The position numbers were made by a program, and so were the translations under genes. DNA of 64,000 nt, taken from Dyella sp. ASV21 (GTDB taxonomy: Bacteria; Pseudomonadota; Gammaproteobacteria; Xanthomonadales; Rhodanobacteraceae). Numbering within the stretch: the first letter of the stretch is position 1; each line of letters begins with the position of its first letter. The notes below the pieces were generated by a model, which saw only the letters and a list, made by a program, of their open reading frames with translations, ran no database searches and was not told where the DNA came from. Positions 20,081-29,825 of this stretch are shown one piece after another. Location of the stretch: NCBI RefSeq assembly GCF_016428975.1, contig NZ_JAELTT010000007.1:45703-109702 (forward strand), in the 5' to 3' direction.

Positions 20081-22984
20081 TCAGTCGATCTTCCAATCCA
20101 GTGACAGGAACACCTCACGACCGGTGTAGTTCGCGCCCTGCTGGGTCGGAATGAACTCGAAGCCGCCCGAGTAGTACGGGATGGCGCCCACCTTGTTGAA
20201 GATGTTCGACACGTTGAGGCCGGCCTTGAGACTCTCGTTGATGCGATAAGACACCGAGCCGCTCCAGATGATCCACGGCGCCACATGACCGCGATAGACC
20301 ACGCACTGCGGATCGCCCAGCGCCGGCTGGATGCCGTTGGGCAGCACTTCGCAACCGCCGTAGTTGTTGGCGCGCAGCTCACCCGAACGCTCGCCGTGCA
20401 GGCTCGCGTCCCAGGCGTTGTAGTGCCACGCCAGGTTGCCGGTGATCTTGCTCGCCACGTACTGGTAGCGGGTGTTCAGCAGCGGATCGGACGCGAGGTC
20501 ACGCTCCTTGAACGAGAGGTTGTTGGTGTAGTCCAGGCCGAAGTTGAAGCTGCCCCAACGCGAGGTGTTGAACTTGTAGTTCAACGACGCGTCGACGCCG
20601 CTCACATACAACGACGCTTCGTTGATCGGGCCCACGGTGGCGCTGACGATATTGCCCGCGTTGTCGCGCACCACGTTGCGGATCGCCAACTGGCAGTACT
20701 CCGAGCCCAGCGGATGCGCGATATACGGCGCGCCGCTGACGGTCTGACCGGTGAGGCAGCCCGCCTCGTCGGTAAGCAGCGTGTTGGTGTCGATCCACTT
20801 GATCGCGTTGTCGATACCCATGTGCCAGTAGTCGGCCGACACCGACAGACCTTCCACGCCGGGTACGTCCCACACGAAGCCGTAGGTCCAGGAGTGGCCG
20901 GTTTCCGGCAGCAGGTTGCGGCTACCGCCCGAGTACTGATTGAAGAAGGTGGCGTGCTGGTAGTTCTGGCAGGTGCGATTGCCTGTCTGGATGCACTGCA
21001 GCGGATCGGCGTAGTCGCCCACGGTGGTCACCGAGTCGGCCAGGTAGATGGCCTGCATGTCCGGCGCGTGGAAGTTGGTGCCATAGGTGCCACGCAACAG
21101 CAGGCCATCCAGCGGACGCCACTCCAGCGACGTACCCCAGGTGCGGGCGATGTCGGCGAGGCTGGCGTCGCGATACTTGTCCAGGCGGCCGGAAATCGTC
21201 CAGGTCAGCGTCGATGCGAGCGGCACGCGGAACTCCGTCGCGGTCGACAGACGGCTACGCGTACCGCCGCCGGTGATGTAGTTCTGGAACGGATCGCCGA
21301 AGGTGGTGGTGTTGCCACGCGGATCGGGCGCTAGGCGGAAACCCTGATGGTTGCCTTCCACCACGCCGGCAAAACCGATCGGGCCGGCCCAGGTGTTGAA
21401 CAGGTCACCGTTGACGTTGAAGGTGGCCTGATCCATCCAGGTATAGGCGCTGTTGACGCCGCCCACGGCAAAGCTCTGGTAATCCGACGGGGAAATCGGG
21501 CTCCAGAAGCGATTGCTGTTGAGTGCGTAGGTCGGGTACGCCGTGCCGTTGACGGTGGTGGTTCCGACCTGCGGTCCGAAGAAGTAATCGAACATGCCCT
21601 GTTCGTTCAGGCCGGTGTAGTGCTCATGCACGATGTACTTGCTGGTGCCGAGGTTCAGGTCCCAGTTGAAGCGGTCATCGAAGATGGTGCCCTTGAGGCC
21701 CGCATGAATATCCCAGTTCTGCTCGTAGTCGTGGGTGTTGCCGTAGCCGCCCAGTTCCTGCGGGGTAAGCTGGCGGTTGTAGTTGCTGATGACCTGACCC
21801 GAGGTCTGGTCATAGAAATTGTTCGGCAGGCCAGCCATGGGATACAGCGCGGGCAGCGCCGTATTGGTGATGCCGGTGCTGTCCTTGAGCGACACCGAGG
21901 CGTAACCCTGCAGCGAGGAGCTGAAGTCGTAGTCGCCCGCCACATACACACTGTCGCTGCGCAGGCCCGGCGAAAGCACCCAGTTGGCAAAGGCGGCATT
22001 CTGCGTGCACGACACGCCGGCATCGGTGATGTTGGTGGGGTCCACCGTGTTGCCATTGGTGGCTACGGTCTTGTGATCGTAGGCCGAGAAATTGTTGCCA
22101 AACTTGCCGCACGCGCCGGCGGGCGGTGCGATGTAGTTGCCGGCTGCGTTCTGCAGCGCCGCACCGTTGGAGGTGGGGAAGCCGAACATGCGCGCGCTCG
22201 CGTTCCAGGAGCCGTAGCCGGCGTCGCTTTCGGCGTCGGTATAGGTTCGGTCGCGGCCGAACAGCGCCGAGCGATTGGTGTGCTGGTAGTTGTAGATCAC
22301 ATGCCAGCCATCACCCGAACGGCCACCCAGGAAGTTGATGTCGCCGTAGTTGCGGCCGCCACGCGTGGCGCCGCCGCCGGTGATCTGCAGATCGTCGCCC
22401 TGGTAGGTCTTCTTGAGGATCACGTTGACCACGCCGGCCACCGCGTCCGAACCGTAGATCGACGAAGCGCCCGTAGCCAGCACTTCAATATGATCGATCA
22501 TGCCGACCGGGATGTTGGCGTAGTTCTGGAACGTGCTCTGGCCTGCGCTGGGCTGCGGGTAATCGGGAATGCGATGACCGTCCACCAGCAACAGACTGTG
22601 GTCCGGACCCAGGTTGCGCAGGTTGATCGGGCGGGCGTTGACCGCCGTATTGCCCCAGGTGGATACGCGATCGGAGAACTCCGGCGTGGCGACCTGCGGC
22701 AACGAATTGAGGAATTCGAAAACGGTGGTGAAGCCCTGGGCCTTGATCTGCTCGGCGGTGACGATCACCACCGGCGCGGGGCCTTCGATCTCCGAACGCG
22801 GAATGCGCGAACCGGTGACTACGACCTTGTCCAGCGTCACGGGCTTCTTGTTGGCATTGTCTTGCGAGGTGTTCTGGTTCTGCTCGCCGGTCGGTGCGCT
22901 GGTGGTCTGCGCGTACAGCGGTGTGGCGAGCGCCCAGGCCAGCGAACTGGCGAGCATGGCGCGACGCAGGTGAATACGGTTCAT
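20081..22984 (-). CDS. TonB-dependent outer-membrane receptor, glycan uptake
   Basis: 967 residues from ATG 22984 (GGAGGG 9 bases upstream; signal peptide MNRIHLRRAMLASSLAWALA). A second start at 23026 with its own GGAGAG site would add 14 residues. After a Gln/Asn-rich linker comes the plug (DKVVVTGSRIPRSEIEGPAPVVIV... RNLGPDHSLLLVDGHRIPDY... GSDAVAGVVNVILKK). The 22-strand barrel ends in the aromatic-type terminus FLSLDWKID. The layout is that of Xanthomonadales receptors that import oligosaccharides with TonB energy. Placed between GH18/GH29 and GH92 genes, it most likely carries N-glycan fragments into the periplasm. Confidence 0.9.
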   Translation of the reverse strand: MNRIHLRRAMLASSLAWALATPLYAQTTSAPTGEQNQNTSQDNANKKPVTLDKVVVTGSRIPRSEIEGPAPVVIVTAEQIKAQGFTTVFEFLNSLPQVATPEFSDRVSTWGNTAVNARPINLRNLGPDHSLLLVDGHRIPDYPQPSAGQSTFQNYANIPVGMIDHIEVLATGASSIYGSDAVAGVVNVILKKTYQGDDLQITGGGATRGGRNYGDINFLGGRSGDGWHVIYNYQHTNRSALFGRDRTYTDAESDAGYGSWNASARMFGFPTSNGAALQNAAGNYIAPPAGACGKFGNNFSAYDHKTVATNGNTVDPTNITDAGVSCTQNAAFANWVLSPGLRSDSVYVAGDYDFSSSLQGYASVSLKDSTGITNTALPALYPMAGLPNNFYDQTSGQVISNYNRQLTPQELGGYGNTHDYEQNWDIHAGLKGTIFDDRFNWDLNLGTSKYIVHEHYTGLNEQGMFDYFFGPQVGTTTVNGTAYPTYALNSNRFWSPISPSDYQSFAVGGVNSAYTWMDQATFNVNGDLFNTWAGPIGFAGVVEGNHQGFRLAPDPRGNTTTFGDPFQNYITGGGTRSRLSTATEFRVPLASTLTWTISGRLDKYRDASLADIARTWGTSLEWRPLDGLLLRGTYGTNFHAPDMQAIYLADSVTTVGDYADPLQCIQTGNRTCQNYQHATFFNQYSGGSRNLLPETGHSWTYGFVWDVPGVEGLSVSADYWHMGIDNAIKWIDTNTLLTDEAGCLTGQTVSGAPYIAHPLGSEYCQLAIRNVVRDNAGNIVSATVGPINEASLYVSGVDASLNYKFNTSRWGSFNFGLDYTNNLSFKERDLASDPLLNTRYQYVASKITGNLAWHYNAWDASLHGERSGELRANNYGGCEVLPNGIQPALGDPQCVVYRGHVAPWIIWSGSVSYRINESLKAGLNVSNIFNKVGAIPYYSGGFEFIPTQQGANYTGREVFLSLDWKID

Positions 22985-23157
22985 CTTGATTCCCTCCCGA
23001 ATGCTTTGTGTGGTGTTGGCCGTCATCGTTCTCTCCAAAGCGATGGCGGCTGGTGTTGTGCGTGTTGTTGTTCCGACGTTCGCAACGTAGGCCGGCGTCG
23101 GTTCCGGCCTGCCCCGGCAGGAAAACCCACGGCGAGGGGCTGCGCCGCGGGTGAGGT

Positions 23158-24246
23158 TCATGGCTGCTGGGCGGCGCCCTCGGCGGCACGCAGCGTTACC
23201 AGCGGATGTCGTTCGGGCAGTTCGTTCCACACTGCCGGGTCTTCGGCGCCGAGCACCCAGGAACAGAAGCCTTGCAGACCCTGCTGCTTGACCAGCGCAT
23301 AGCGGTCGCGGAAGGCGTGCGCGTCGGGCAGGAACACCCATTCGCGCATCTGGTCACGGTAGAAGTAGAACCAGCTCTCGTGCTCCACCGGATCCCACTG
23401 CACCGTGGCGCCGTATTGGCGGGCCAGCGGCAACGAGACGTCCGCGTCGATGTATTCGGCGGTGATGTTGGAAGACTCCTTGCCGTCCTCGCGCACGGGG
23501 TTGCCCGCATACCAGTGATAGCCGTACAGCGCGATGCCCAGCGACAGCTTTTCCTTGGGTACGCGACCCAGTGCGTAGGTAAGGTGTTCCATGGTCCAGG
23601 GCATGCCCGCCACTGGACCGGGCGTGGTCCAGCGCGTGTGCTGGTCATAGGTCATCAGGCAGACCAGATCCAGCGCCTTGCCCAGCGCCTCCAGGTCATA
23701 GGCGCCGCGCCAGTATTCCCACATCCACTTGCTGAACTCGCCACGCCCGGCGTGGCCCGGCGCGTCGGGCACCACCGCCATCGAAAGCTGCAGGCCGTGT
23801 TTATGCAGGGCATCGGCGGTTTCGCGGGTCAACAAGGTAAGCGCATCGCGATCGGTCCAGGCGATATTTTCGAAGTCGAACTGGAAGCCACTGAACCGGT
23901 ATTGCTGCGCCTGCACGATCAGCGCATCGATCATCGCGCGGCGCGCCTTCTCGTCGCCCAGCAGTTGGTGGAATGCCGCGCGATCGCCACCCGCCGAGAC
24001 GATGGGCATCACCGTGACGTCGTTGGCCTTGGCGATGGCCATGACGCGCGGATTGGGCGCGCCCGATACCAGCCCATGCGCATCCACCGCATACCAGGTA
24101 GGCACCAGCACATCGATGCGGTTGGCGTGACGCTCAAACGCGTCGATCGATTTCTGCTGATCGAGCATGTAGAACATCGCGCTCGGCGCACGCGCATGAA
24201 CCGCAACGGGCAACAACAGGCACAGCACAAGCAGAAGACGCTTCAT
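23158..24246 (-). CDS. GH18-family glycosidase, secreted
   Basis: 362 residues with signal peptide MKRLLLVLCLLLPVAVHA. The TIM barrel belongs to the GH18 branch with YaaH/chitobiase-like members. The catalytic strand is FSGFQFDFENI, equivalent to DGxDxDxE with the acid Glu retained; MTYDQHTRW and the late SWVLGAEDPAVW provide the remaining pocket residues. In this setting, beside fucosidase and mannosidases, the most economical role is cleavage of the GlcNAc-GlcNAc core of N-glycans (endo-beta-N-acetylglucosaminidase); chitobiase activity is an alternative. It starts 21 bases after the GH29 stop, so co-transcribed. Confidence 0.85.
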   Translation of the reverse strand: MKRLLLVLCLLLPVAVHARAPSAMFYMLDQQKSIDAFERHANRIDVLVPTWYAVDAHGLVSGAPNPRVMAIAKANDVTVMPIVSAGGDRAAFHQLLGDEKARRAMIDALIVQAQQYRFSGFQFDFENIAWTDRDALTLLTRETADALHKHGLQLSMAVVPDAPGHAGRGEFSKWMWEYWRGAYDLEALGKALDLVCLMTYDQHTRWTTPGPVAGMPWTMEHLTYALGRVPKEKLSLGIALYGYHWYAGNPVREDGKESSNITAEYIDADVSLPLARQYGATVQWDPVEHESWFYFYRDQMREWVFLPDAHAFRDRYALVKQQGLQGFCSWVLGAEDPAVWNELPERHPLVTLRAAEGAAQQP

Positions 24247-24267
24247 CGGGCGGTTCCGTGCGATGGG

Positions 24268-25908
24268 TTAATGACTGTCCGCGCCAATGCGATAGGCATA
24301 GGCATGGACGCCCGACGGCTGGGCCGGGAGATCGAGATGCAGGCCTTGTGCGTCCTGCGTAAAGCGCACCGGTTTGCCGGTGGCAAGCAGGGTCACGCTG
24401 CGCACCTTGAGCGCGGGCGTGATGGAGCGAATCAACGCATGACCGTCGGCGGGCCAGCCCAGTTCAATGGCGTAGAGCTGCGCGCCCTTGGTGGTGAAAC
24501 GGAAATCCTCGGCGGTATACGGCTTGGTCTTGGTGTCCTGCATGGTGCCAGCCACGACTTGCGTGGGGCCTTCACCGTAGTGCTGCCACGGCCGTGTGCC
24601 GTAGATGGCCTCGCCGTTGGCCTTCAGCCATTGCCCCACCGCCAGCAGGATGCCGCGCGCCTCCGGCGGAATGCTGCCGTCCGCCTTGGGGCCGATATTG
24701 AGCAGCAAGTTGCCGTTCTTGCTCACCACGTCGGCCAGCAACTGCACGATCTCATCCGGCGACTTGTAGGTATCGCCTTCGGCGTAGCCCCACGAATCGG
24801 GGCTCACCGAGGTTTCGGTTTGCCAGGGCAGTTCGCGGATATCCGCTGCCTGACCACGCTCGATATTCAGCGTGCCAGTGCCCGGGCTCATGTCGTTGAG
24901 CTTGTAGTTGAGCACCACGCCCTGCGCACGCGCGGTGGCCTGGTTGTAGTAGAAGGCCGCGAACTCCGCGAGCGCGCCACGGAAGCGTGGCTGGCCGATC
25001 CACCAGTCGAAATACATCAGGTCGGGCTGGTAGCGCTGCACAATCTCCGAGGAACGGGCCAGCCAATCGTCCAGATAGGCATCGGACACGTAGGTCCAAT
25101 CCACTTCCTGACCATCCTCGCCCTTGGCCGAACGCGAGGGGTGCGCCGGGCCGTACAGCGCGGCGTAGCGCGGATCGTTCACGTCCGAGTCGTAGCCACG
25201 GCCGTACTCGAAGAACCAATCATGCTCGGCGCGATGCGAGGAAAGGCCCAGCTTCATGCCTTGCGCGCGGATCGCCTTGGCAAGTTCGCCGATCACATCG
25301 CGATGCGGGCCCATCTTCACTGCCGTCCAGTCCGACAGCTGCGAGTCGTACATGGCAAAGCCATCGTGATGCTCGGCCACCGGCACCACGTAGCGCGCAC
25401 CCGCCTGGCGGAACAGCGCGGCCCACGCGGTCGGATCGAAATGCTCAGCCTTGAAACGCGGAATCAGATCCTTGTAGCCCACCTGCGGCATCGGCCCATA
25501 GGTGTCTACCTGATGCTGGTGATAGTTGGCGTATTCACCGCTGCGCTCGTACATGTGGCGCGGATACCACTCGCCCTTGTACGCCGCCACCGAATACACG
25601 CCCCAGTGGATGAAGATGCCGAACTTGGCGTCGCGATACCACTCGGGCGCGCGATACGCCCCCAGGCTTTGCCAGTCCGGCTGCATCGGGCCTTGCCAGG
25701 CGACCTGCCGCGCACGCGCGAGCACGTCGCGGCGCGCGGCGTCGTACGGCTGATTGGCGGCCACCCACTGGCGTTCGATGGTAGCGGTGTCGGGTGCCTG
25801 CGTGGCAGGCGCGTCGCCAGCCATCGCCGGCGCGATACAGCAGCCCAGTCCCACGGCGAGTAGGCGACCTAGCGAACGACGATCCAGCAGCGACGACAAC
25901 ACGGACAT
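24268..25908 (-). CDS. GH29 alpha-L-fucosidase
   Basis: 546 residues with an export signal (RLLAVGLGCCIAPAMA). GH29 marks: WYRDAKFGIFIHWGVYSVAAY, EHHDGFAMYDS, and the nucleophile Asp in DLMYFDWWIG. NGNLLLNIGPKADGSIPPE is the conserved late barrel segment, followed by a beta-sandwich tail. It removes alpha-linked fucose with retention, here probably core or antennal fucose of N-glycans. It lies 69 bases after glucokinase and directly before the GH18 gene. No separate fucose catabolic genes are present in the window, so freed fucose may not be used. Confidence 0.93.
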   Translation of the reverse strand: MSVLSSLLDRRSLGRLLAVGLGCCIAPAMAGDAPATQAPDTATIERQWVAANQPYDAARRDVLARARQVAWQGPMQPDWQSLGAYRAPEWYRDAKFGIFIHWGVYSVAAYKGEWYPRHMYERSGEYANYHQHQVDTYGPMPQVGYKDLIPRFKAEHFDPTAWAALFRQAGARYVVPVAEHHDGFAMYDSQLSDWTAVKMGPHRDVIGELAKAIRAQGMKLGLSSHRAEHDWFFEYGRGYDSDVNDPRYAALYGPAHPSRSAKGEDGQEVDWTYVSDAYLDDWLARSSEIVQRYQPDLMYFDWWIGQPRFRGALAEFAAFYYNQATARAQGVVLNYKLNDMSPGTGTLNIERGQAADIRELPWQTETSVSPDSWGYAEGDTYKSPDEIVQLLADVVSKNGNLLLNIGPKADGSIPPEARGILLAVGQWLKANGEAIYGTRPWQHYGEGPTQVVAGTMQDTKTKPYTAEDFRFTTKGAQLYAIELGWPADGHALIRSITPALKVRSVTLLATGKPVRFTQDAQGLHLDLPAQPSGVHAYAYRIGADSH

Positions 25909-25977
25909 GGCGAGTACTCGTCAAACGTGGCGGAATGGATGGCGCGAAGAAGGAAAGAACGAGGAACGCGGCGGCAC

Positions 25978-27015
25978 TTAGCCGGTGGCGGGCGGAATGG
26001 ATCGCTCCATCAGCCAACTGGCGGCGCCGATCACCCCGAGCTGGGCGTGATCGACCACATGCACCGGCACCGTTTGCTGGAACGGGCGCATCACCCCCTT
26101 GTCGAGAAAGCGCTCGACGAAGGCGCTCTGCGCCAGGAAACCGGTCATGCGCGAGAGGAAGCCGCCGGCCAGATAGATGCCACCGGTCGCGCCATAGAGC
26201 ATCGCCAGATCACCCACGAACGAACCCAGCCACGCGCAGAACAACTGCAGCGTTTCCGCCGCCTGTGCGTCCTGGCCGGCACATGCGGCGGCTACCACCG
26301 TCGCCGGCTCGTCGGCCACCGGCGGCACACCTTCCATGCGGCACAGCGTCTGGTACAGGCGCAGCAGGCCGGGGCCCGACAACACGTGGTCGTAAGGCAT
26401 GTGCGTATCGACGGGAACCAGGGCCTGCAACACCTGCTGCTCGCGGCCCACGCGCGCGGCCAGGGCGATATGGCCCGCCTCCGTGGCAAGCACGCGCGAA
26501 CGCGTACCGGGCAAGCGCACTGCCACACCCAGCCCGGTACCGGGCCCGACCACCACTACCGGACCGGGCGTGGTTATCACCTCGCGCGGCGCGTGGACGG
26601 TGGTGACACCACTGTCGTGCAGGTAAGCGGTGGCATGCGCCAGCGCTTCGAAGTCATTGAGTACGCGCACTTCATCCAGGCTGAGCGCCTGTTCCAGCGC
26701 GGCCGGCTCGATCGGCCAATGCAGATGACGATTGATGACGCGCCCGTCGTGCAGATAGCCCGCACAGGCCAGCGCGAAGCGACGCGGCTGCGCGTCGTGT
26801 TCCTTGCAGAAGGCGCGCACGATGGCGTCGATGCCGGGATACGCAGCGCACGGATAGACGCGATAGGCCGATACGTCCGGGCGCGTGATGCCGGCGCCCC
26901 GTTCGGTCTGCTGGAACGACACCAGGCCAAGGCGGGCATGGGTGCCGCCGACATCGGCGGCGAGCAGGTACGACGGCTCCGCCGTGGGGCGAAGTGACCA
27001 GGCGTGCTCAGCCAT
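25978..27015 (-). CDS. glk: Glucokinase (Glk family)
   Basis: 345 residues, cytosolic. ATP- and sugar-binding motifs of the proteobacterial Glk family are present: LAADVGGTHARLGLV, the catalytic Asp in VLNDFEALA, VVVGPGTGLGVAV and ATEAGHIALA. It phosphorylates glucose at C6; some homologues in glycan loci have relaxed specificity, so mannose or glucosamine could also be substrates. GGAG lies 9 bases before the ATG. First gene of a leftward set (glk, GH29, GH18, receptor, GH92) behind two repeated operator-like sites at 27135-27180. Confidence 0.9.
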   Translation of the reverse strand: MAEHAWSLRPTAEPSYLLAADVGGTHARLGLVSFQQTERGAGITRPDVSAYRVYPCAAYPGIDAIVRAFCKEHDAQPRRFALACAGYLHDGRVINRHLHWPIEPAALEQALSLDEVRVLNDFEALAHATAYLHDSGVTTVHAPREVITTPGPVVVVGPGTGLGVAVRLPGTRSRVLATEAGHIALAARVGREQQVLQALVPVDTHMPYDHVLSGPGLLRLYQTLCRMEGVPPVADEPATVVAAACAGQDAQAAETLQLFCAWLGSFVGDLAMLYGATGGIYLAGGFLSRMTGFLAQSAFVERFLDKGVMRPFQQTVPVHVVDHAQLGVIGAASWLMERSIPPATG

Positions 27016-27134
27016 GCAGATGCGCTCCGCATTCCGGAGTCGGCCGGGGTGTCATCAAGCCATCCATCCGCTTTCCGCTCCGCATGTCCCCTCCAGCCGC
27101 CTGGGCGTCTTCTGAGTGCGCTATCCAGCGCGGC

Positions 27135-27180
27135 ATTTAGATCGATACAAATTTTTGACCGCGATTTAGATCGAGGCAAG
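27135..27180 (-). promoter_or_regulatory. Tandem LacI-type operator-like sites before glk
   Basis: Two copies of TTTAGATCGA (27136-27145 in ATTTAGATCGATACAA, 27165-27174 in GATTTAGATCGAGGCAAG) lie 28-29 bases apart, 120-165 bases upstream of the glucokinase start. The same core occurs as a full palindrome at 34308-34319 beside the LacI-family gene, which makes this repressor the likely binder. Confidence 0.55.
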
Positions 27181-27312
27181 TTGCAGCGCAACACTTCTTG
27201 CGCGAGTCTTACGAGAGGGTGGCGCCACACCCCACCAAGCCCAACGCGGGGGCACCTCGAGCCTCTCCCCTACCCGTTCCGGCGGCCTGTCGACCGCCGG
27301 AAGCGAACTCAC

Positions 27313-29769
27313 TCAGCCCAGCTGTACCGGCACCGTGGCGGCCTGCCCGAATGCAGGCGGTCGGTCGGCCGGGTCCGCACCGAACGCCTTGTTCGGCGTG
27401 CTGCCCATGCGGAACTCCAGCGTGCCGCCCGCGGCCAGTTCGGCGTGGCTGATCCAACTGCGCGTCCATGGTCGGCCGTTCCATTGCACCGACTGGATAT
27501 AGGCCTGCCCCGGACCGTTGCCGACCGTGCGGATCTCAAGCGTGCGGCCACCCGCCAGCGTGATCTGCGCGCGATCGAGCACCGGGCTACCGAACACGTA
27601 GTTGGTGCTCACCGGATCGACCGCATACAGGCCCATCGCGCTCATCACGTACCACGCGCTCATCTGGCCGCAGTCCTCGTTGCCGGCCAGGCCATCCGGT
27701 TCGGCGGGATACATGGTTTCCAGCAGCATGCGTACGCGGGCCTGCGTCTTGTGATGCGAGCCGGTATACGCATACAGATAGGCCACGTGATGGCTGGGCT
27801 CGTTGCCGTGCGCGTACTGGCCAACCATGCCGGCGATATCCGGCGGCGCATCCGCCGGCAACTCCGAGCTGATGGTGAACAACTCATCGAGTTTGCGCTC
27901 GAACGCCTGCTGGCCACCGAACAGTGTCATATAGGCGTACAGATCGTGCTGGTTGAGGAAGGTCGCCTCCCACGCATTGGACTCGGTGAAGTCACGCCAC
28001 TTGGAGGAGTGCCCCATGCCACGCGGGTCGAACGGCTCCAGCCACGCGCCATCGCTGCCGCGCGGACGCATAAGGTCCTGGCTCTTGTCGAACACGTGGC
28101 GATAGTTGCGCGAGCGCTCGCGCAGCGCCTTGGCATCGTCCGCGGCGCCGGCCGCGTCGGCCATATGCGCTACGGCCCAGTCGTCATAGGCATATTCCAG
28201 GGTCTTGCTGACCGCCTCGCCTTCCTTGTCGCTGGGGATGTAGCCCAGCTTGCGGTAATACGGCAGGCCTCGGTAATCGTCCTCCATCGCGCGCTTGCGA
28301 TAGATCGGCCACGCGCGCGCGTAATCGATGCCGGTGAAGCCCTTGGCCTGCGCCTCGGCGATGACCACCGCCGAGTGGTAACCGATCATGCAGCCGGTCT
28401 CCACGCCTTGCAGCGGCCACACCGGCGGGCCATCCGGGCTCTCCTCCGCCATACGCACCAGGCCATTGACGAGGTCGGGCACGCGATCGGGCTGGAACAG
28501 CGTGAGCAGCGGATGCAGCGCGCGGTAGGTATCCCACAGCGAGTACGTGCTGTAGTTGTTCTGCCCCGTGGGGAGCTGGTGCACGGCCAGATCCATGCCG
28601 CGATAACGGCCATCCGCATCGCTGAACAGCGTGGGCGCCAGCATGGTGTGATACAGCGCGCTATAGAACGTGCGCAAGGTCGGCAGCGAGGTGGATTCGA
28701 CCTGGATGCGACTCAGCTCGCGCTCCCAGGTGTCGGCCGCGGCCTGGCGCACGCCGTCGAAATCCCAACCGGGAATTTCCTCCAGGTTGCGCAGCGCGCC
28801 GTCGATATCCACTGCGGAAATACCCACCTTCACCAGCAGCGGGCCGTGGCCGACCTCGTTGAAATGCAGCACGGCCTTGAGATGCGTGCCCTTGGCCTCG
28901 CCCATGCCACTGGGCAGCGCGGCGTCTTCGGCATACAACGTCGCCTGCGAGAACGGGCGCGATACACGCATGGCGAAATAGATGTGGCGACCGTTCGCCC
29001 ACTGGTGCACGCGTCGGCCACCCACCAGCAGATCGCTGCCTAGCAAACGCAACTGCGCATCGCTTACGGCGGCCGGCGTCTTCGCGTCATCGTGGTAGCC
29101 GTGCGCCAGGTCCACCACCAGATGCCCATCGCCATGACCTTGGAAGGTGTAACGATGCAAACCCGCCCGCAGCGTGGAGGTCAGCTCGGCAAGGATGTCG
29201 TGATCGGTCAGGTGCACGCGGTAGTAACCCGGGCGCGCCTGCTCGGAAGCCTTGTCGTAACGCGAGCGATAGCCGCGACCCGGCTGGGCTTTGCTGTCGG
29301 GCGACAGCTGAGGCGTGGCACTGGCGACACCATCGAAGCGCGAACGATAGTTGTGGTCCGGCAGACCACGCTCGCCCGCCTGGATCAGCACCGGGCCGCG
29401 TGCCGGCATCACCAGTACATCGAGCATGTCGCTGGCGCCGGTGCCGCTGAGATGCGTGTGCGAAAAGCCCATGATCGACCCGTCCGCCTGGTGATAGCCC
29501 GAACAGGCATCCCAGCCGGAATCGTGCGTATCGGGGCTGAGCTGCACCATGCCGTAAGGCATCGAGGCGCCCGGATAGGTATGCCCGTGGCCACCGGTGC
29601 CGACGAACACGTCCACATAGCGAGATACCCCTGTCGCCGGCGCCATCGCGCCGCCCGCACCGCTCTTGGACATGGCGGCATCCGCCAGTTGAGATGCCAG
29701 CGAAGGAAGCGGTGTGCCGAGTACGGCCAGCGCACCCATGCCTTGCAGGAATTGTCGGCGGGACACCAT
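27313..29769 (-). CDS. GH92 alpha-mannosidase, Tat-exported
   Basis: 818 residues. Unlike the other GH92 here it opens with a twin-arginine signal (MVSRRQFLQGMGALAVLGTPL), indicating folded export. Family motifs: VDVFVGTGGHGHTYPGASMPYGM, HTHLSGTG, YAHGNEPSHH (catalytic acid) and LAGNEDCGQMSAWY (base and calcium-site region; the GNEDCGQ form common in alpha-1,2-mannosidases). A segment of about 60 residues after the first motif repeats the phrase NYRSRFD/GYRSRYD. Third gene of the GH2-GH125-GH92 operon (56 bases after GH125; GGAG 9 bases before the ATG). Likely trims terminal alpha-1,2/1,3-mannose. Confidence 0.93.
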   Translation of the reverse strand: MVSRRQFLQGMGALAVLGTPLPSLASQLADAAMSKSGAGGAMAPATGVSRYVDVFVGTGGHGHTYPGASMPYGMVQLSPDTHDSGWDACSGYHQADGSIMGFSHTHLSGTGASDMLDVLVMPARGPVLIQAGERGLPDHNYRSRFDGVASATPQLSPDSKAQPGRGYRSRYDKASEQARPGYYRVHLTDHDILAELTSTLRAGLHRYTFQGHGDGHLVVDLAHGYHDDAKTPAAVSDAQLRLLGSDLLVGGRRVHQWANGRHIYFAMRVSRPFSQATLYAEDAALPSGMGEAKGTHLKAVLHFNEVGHGPLLVKVGISAVDIDGALRNLEEIPGWDFDGVRQAAADTWERELSRIQVESTSLPTLRTFYSALYHTMLAPTLFSDADGRYRGMDLAVHQLPTGQNNYSTYSLWDTYRALHPLLTLFQPDRVPDLVNGLVRMAEESPDGPPVWPLQGVETGCMIGYHSAVVIAEAQAKGFTGIDYARAWPIYRKRAMEDDYRGLPYYRKLGYIPSDKEGEAVSKTLEYAYDDWAVAHMADAAGAADDAKALRERSRNYRHVFDKSQDLMRPRGSDGAWLEPFDPRGMGHSSKWRDFTESNAWEATFLNQHDLYAYMTLFGGQQAFERKLDELFTISSELPADAPPDIAGMVGQYAHGNEPSHHVAYLYAYTGSHHKTQARVRMLLETMYPAEPDGLAGNEDCGQMSAWYVMSAMGLYAVDPVSTNYVFGSPVLDRAQITLAGGRTLEIRTVGNGPGQAYIQSVQWNGRPWTRSWISHAELAAGGTLEFRMGSTPNKAFGADPADRPPAFGQAATVPVQLG

Positions 29770-29825
29770 GTGGGGATTCTCCGTGGAAGCGTTCGTAGGG
29801 TGGCAGACAGGTGGTCGATATCGGC

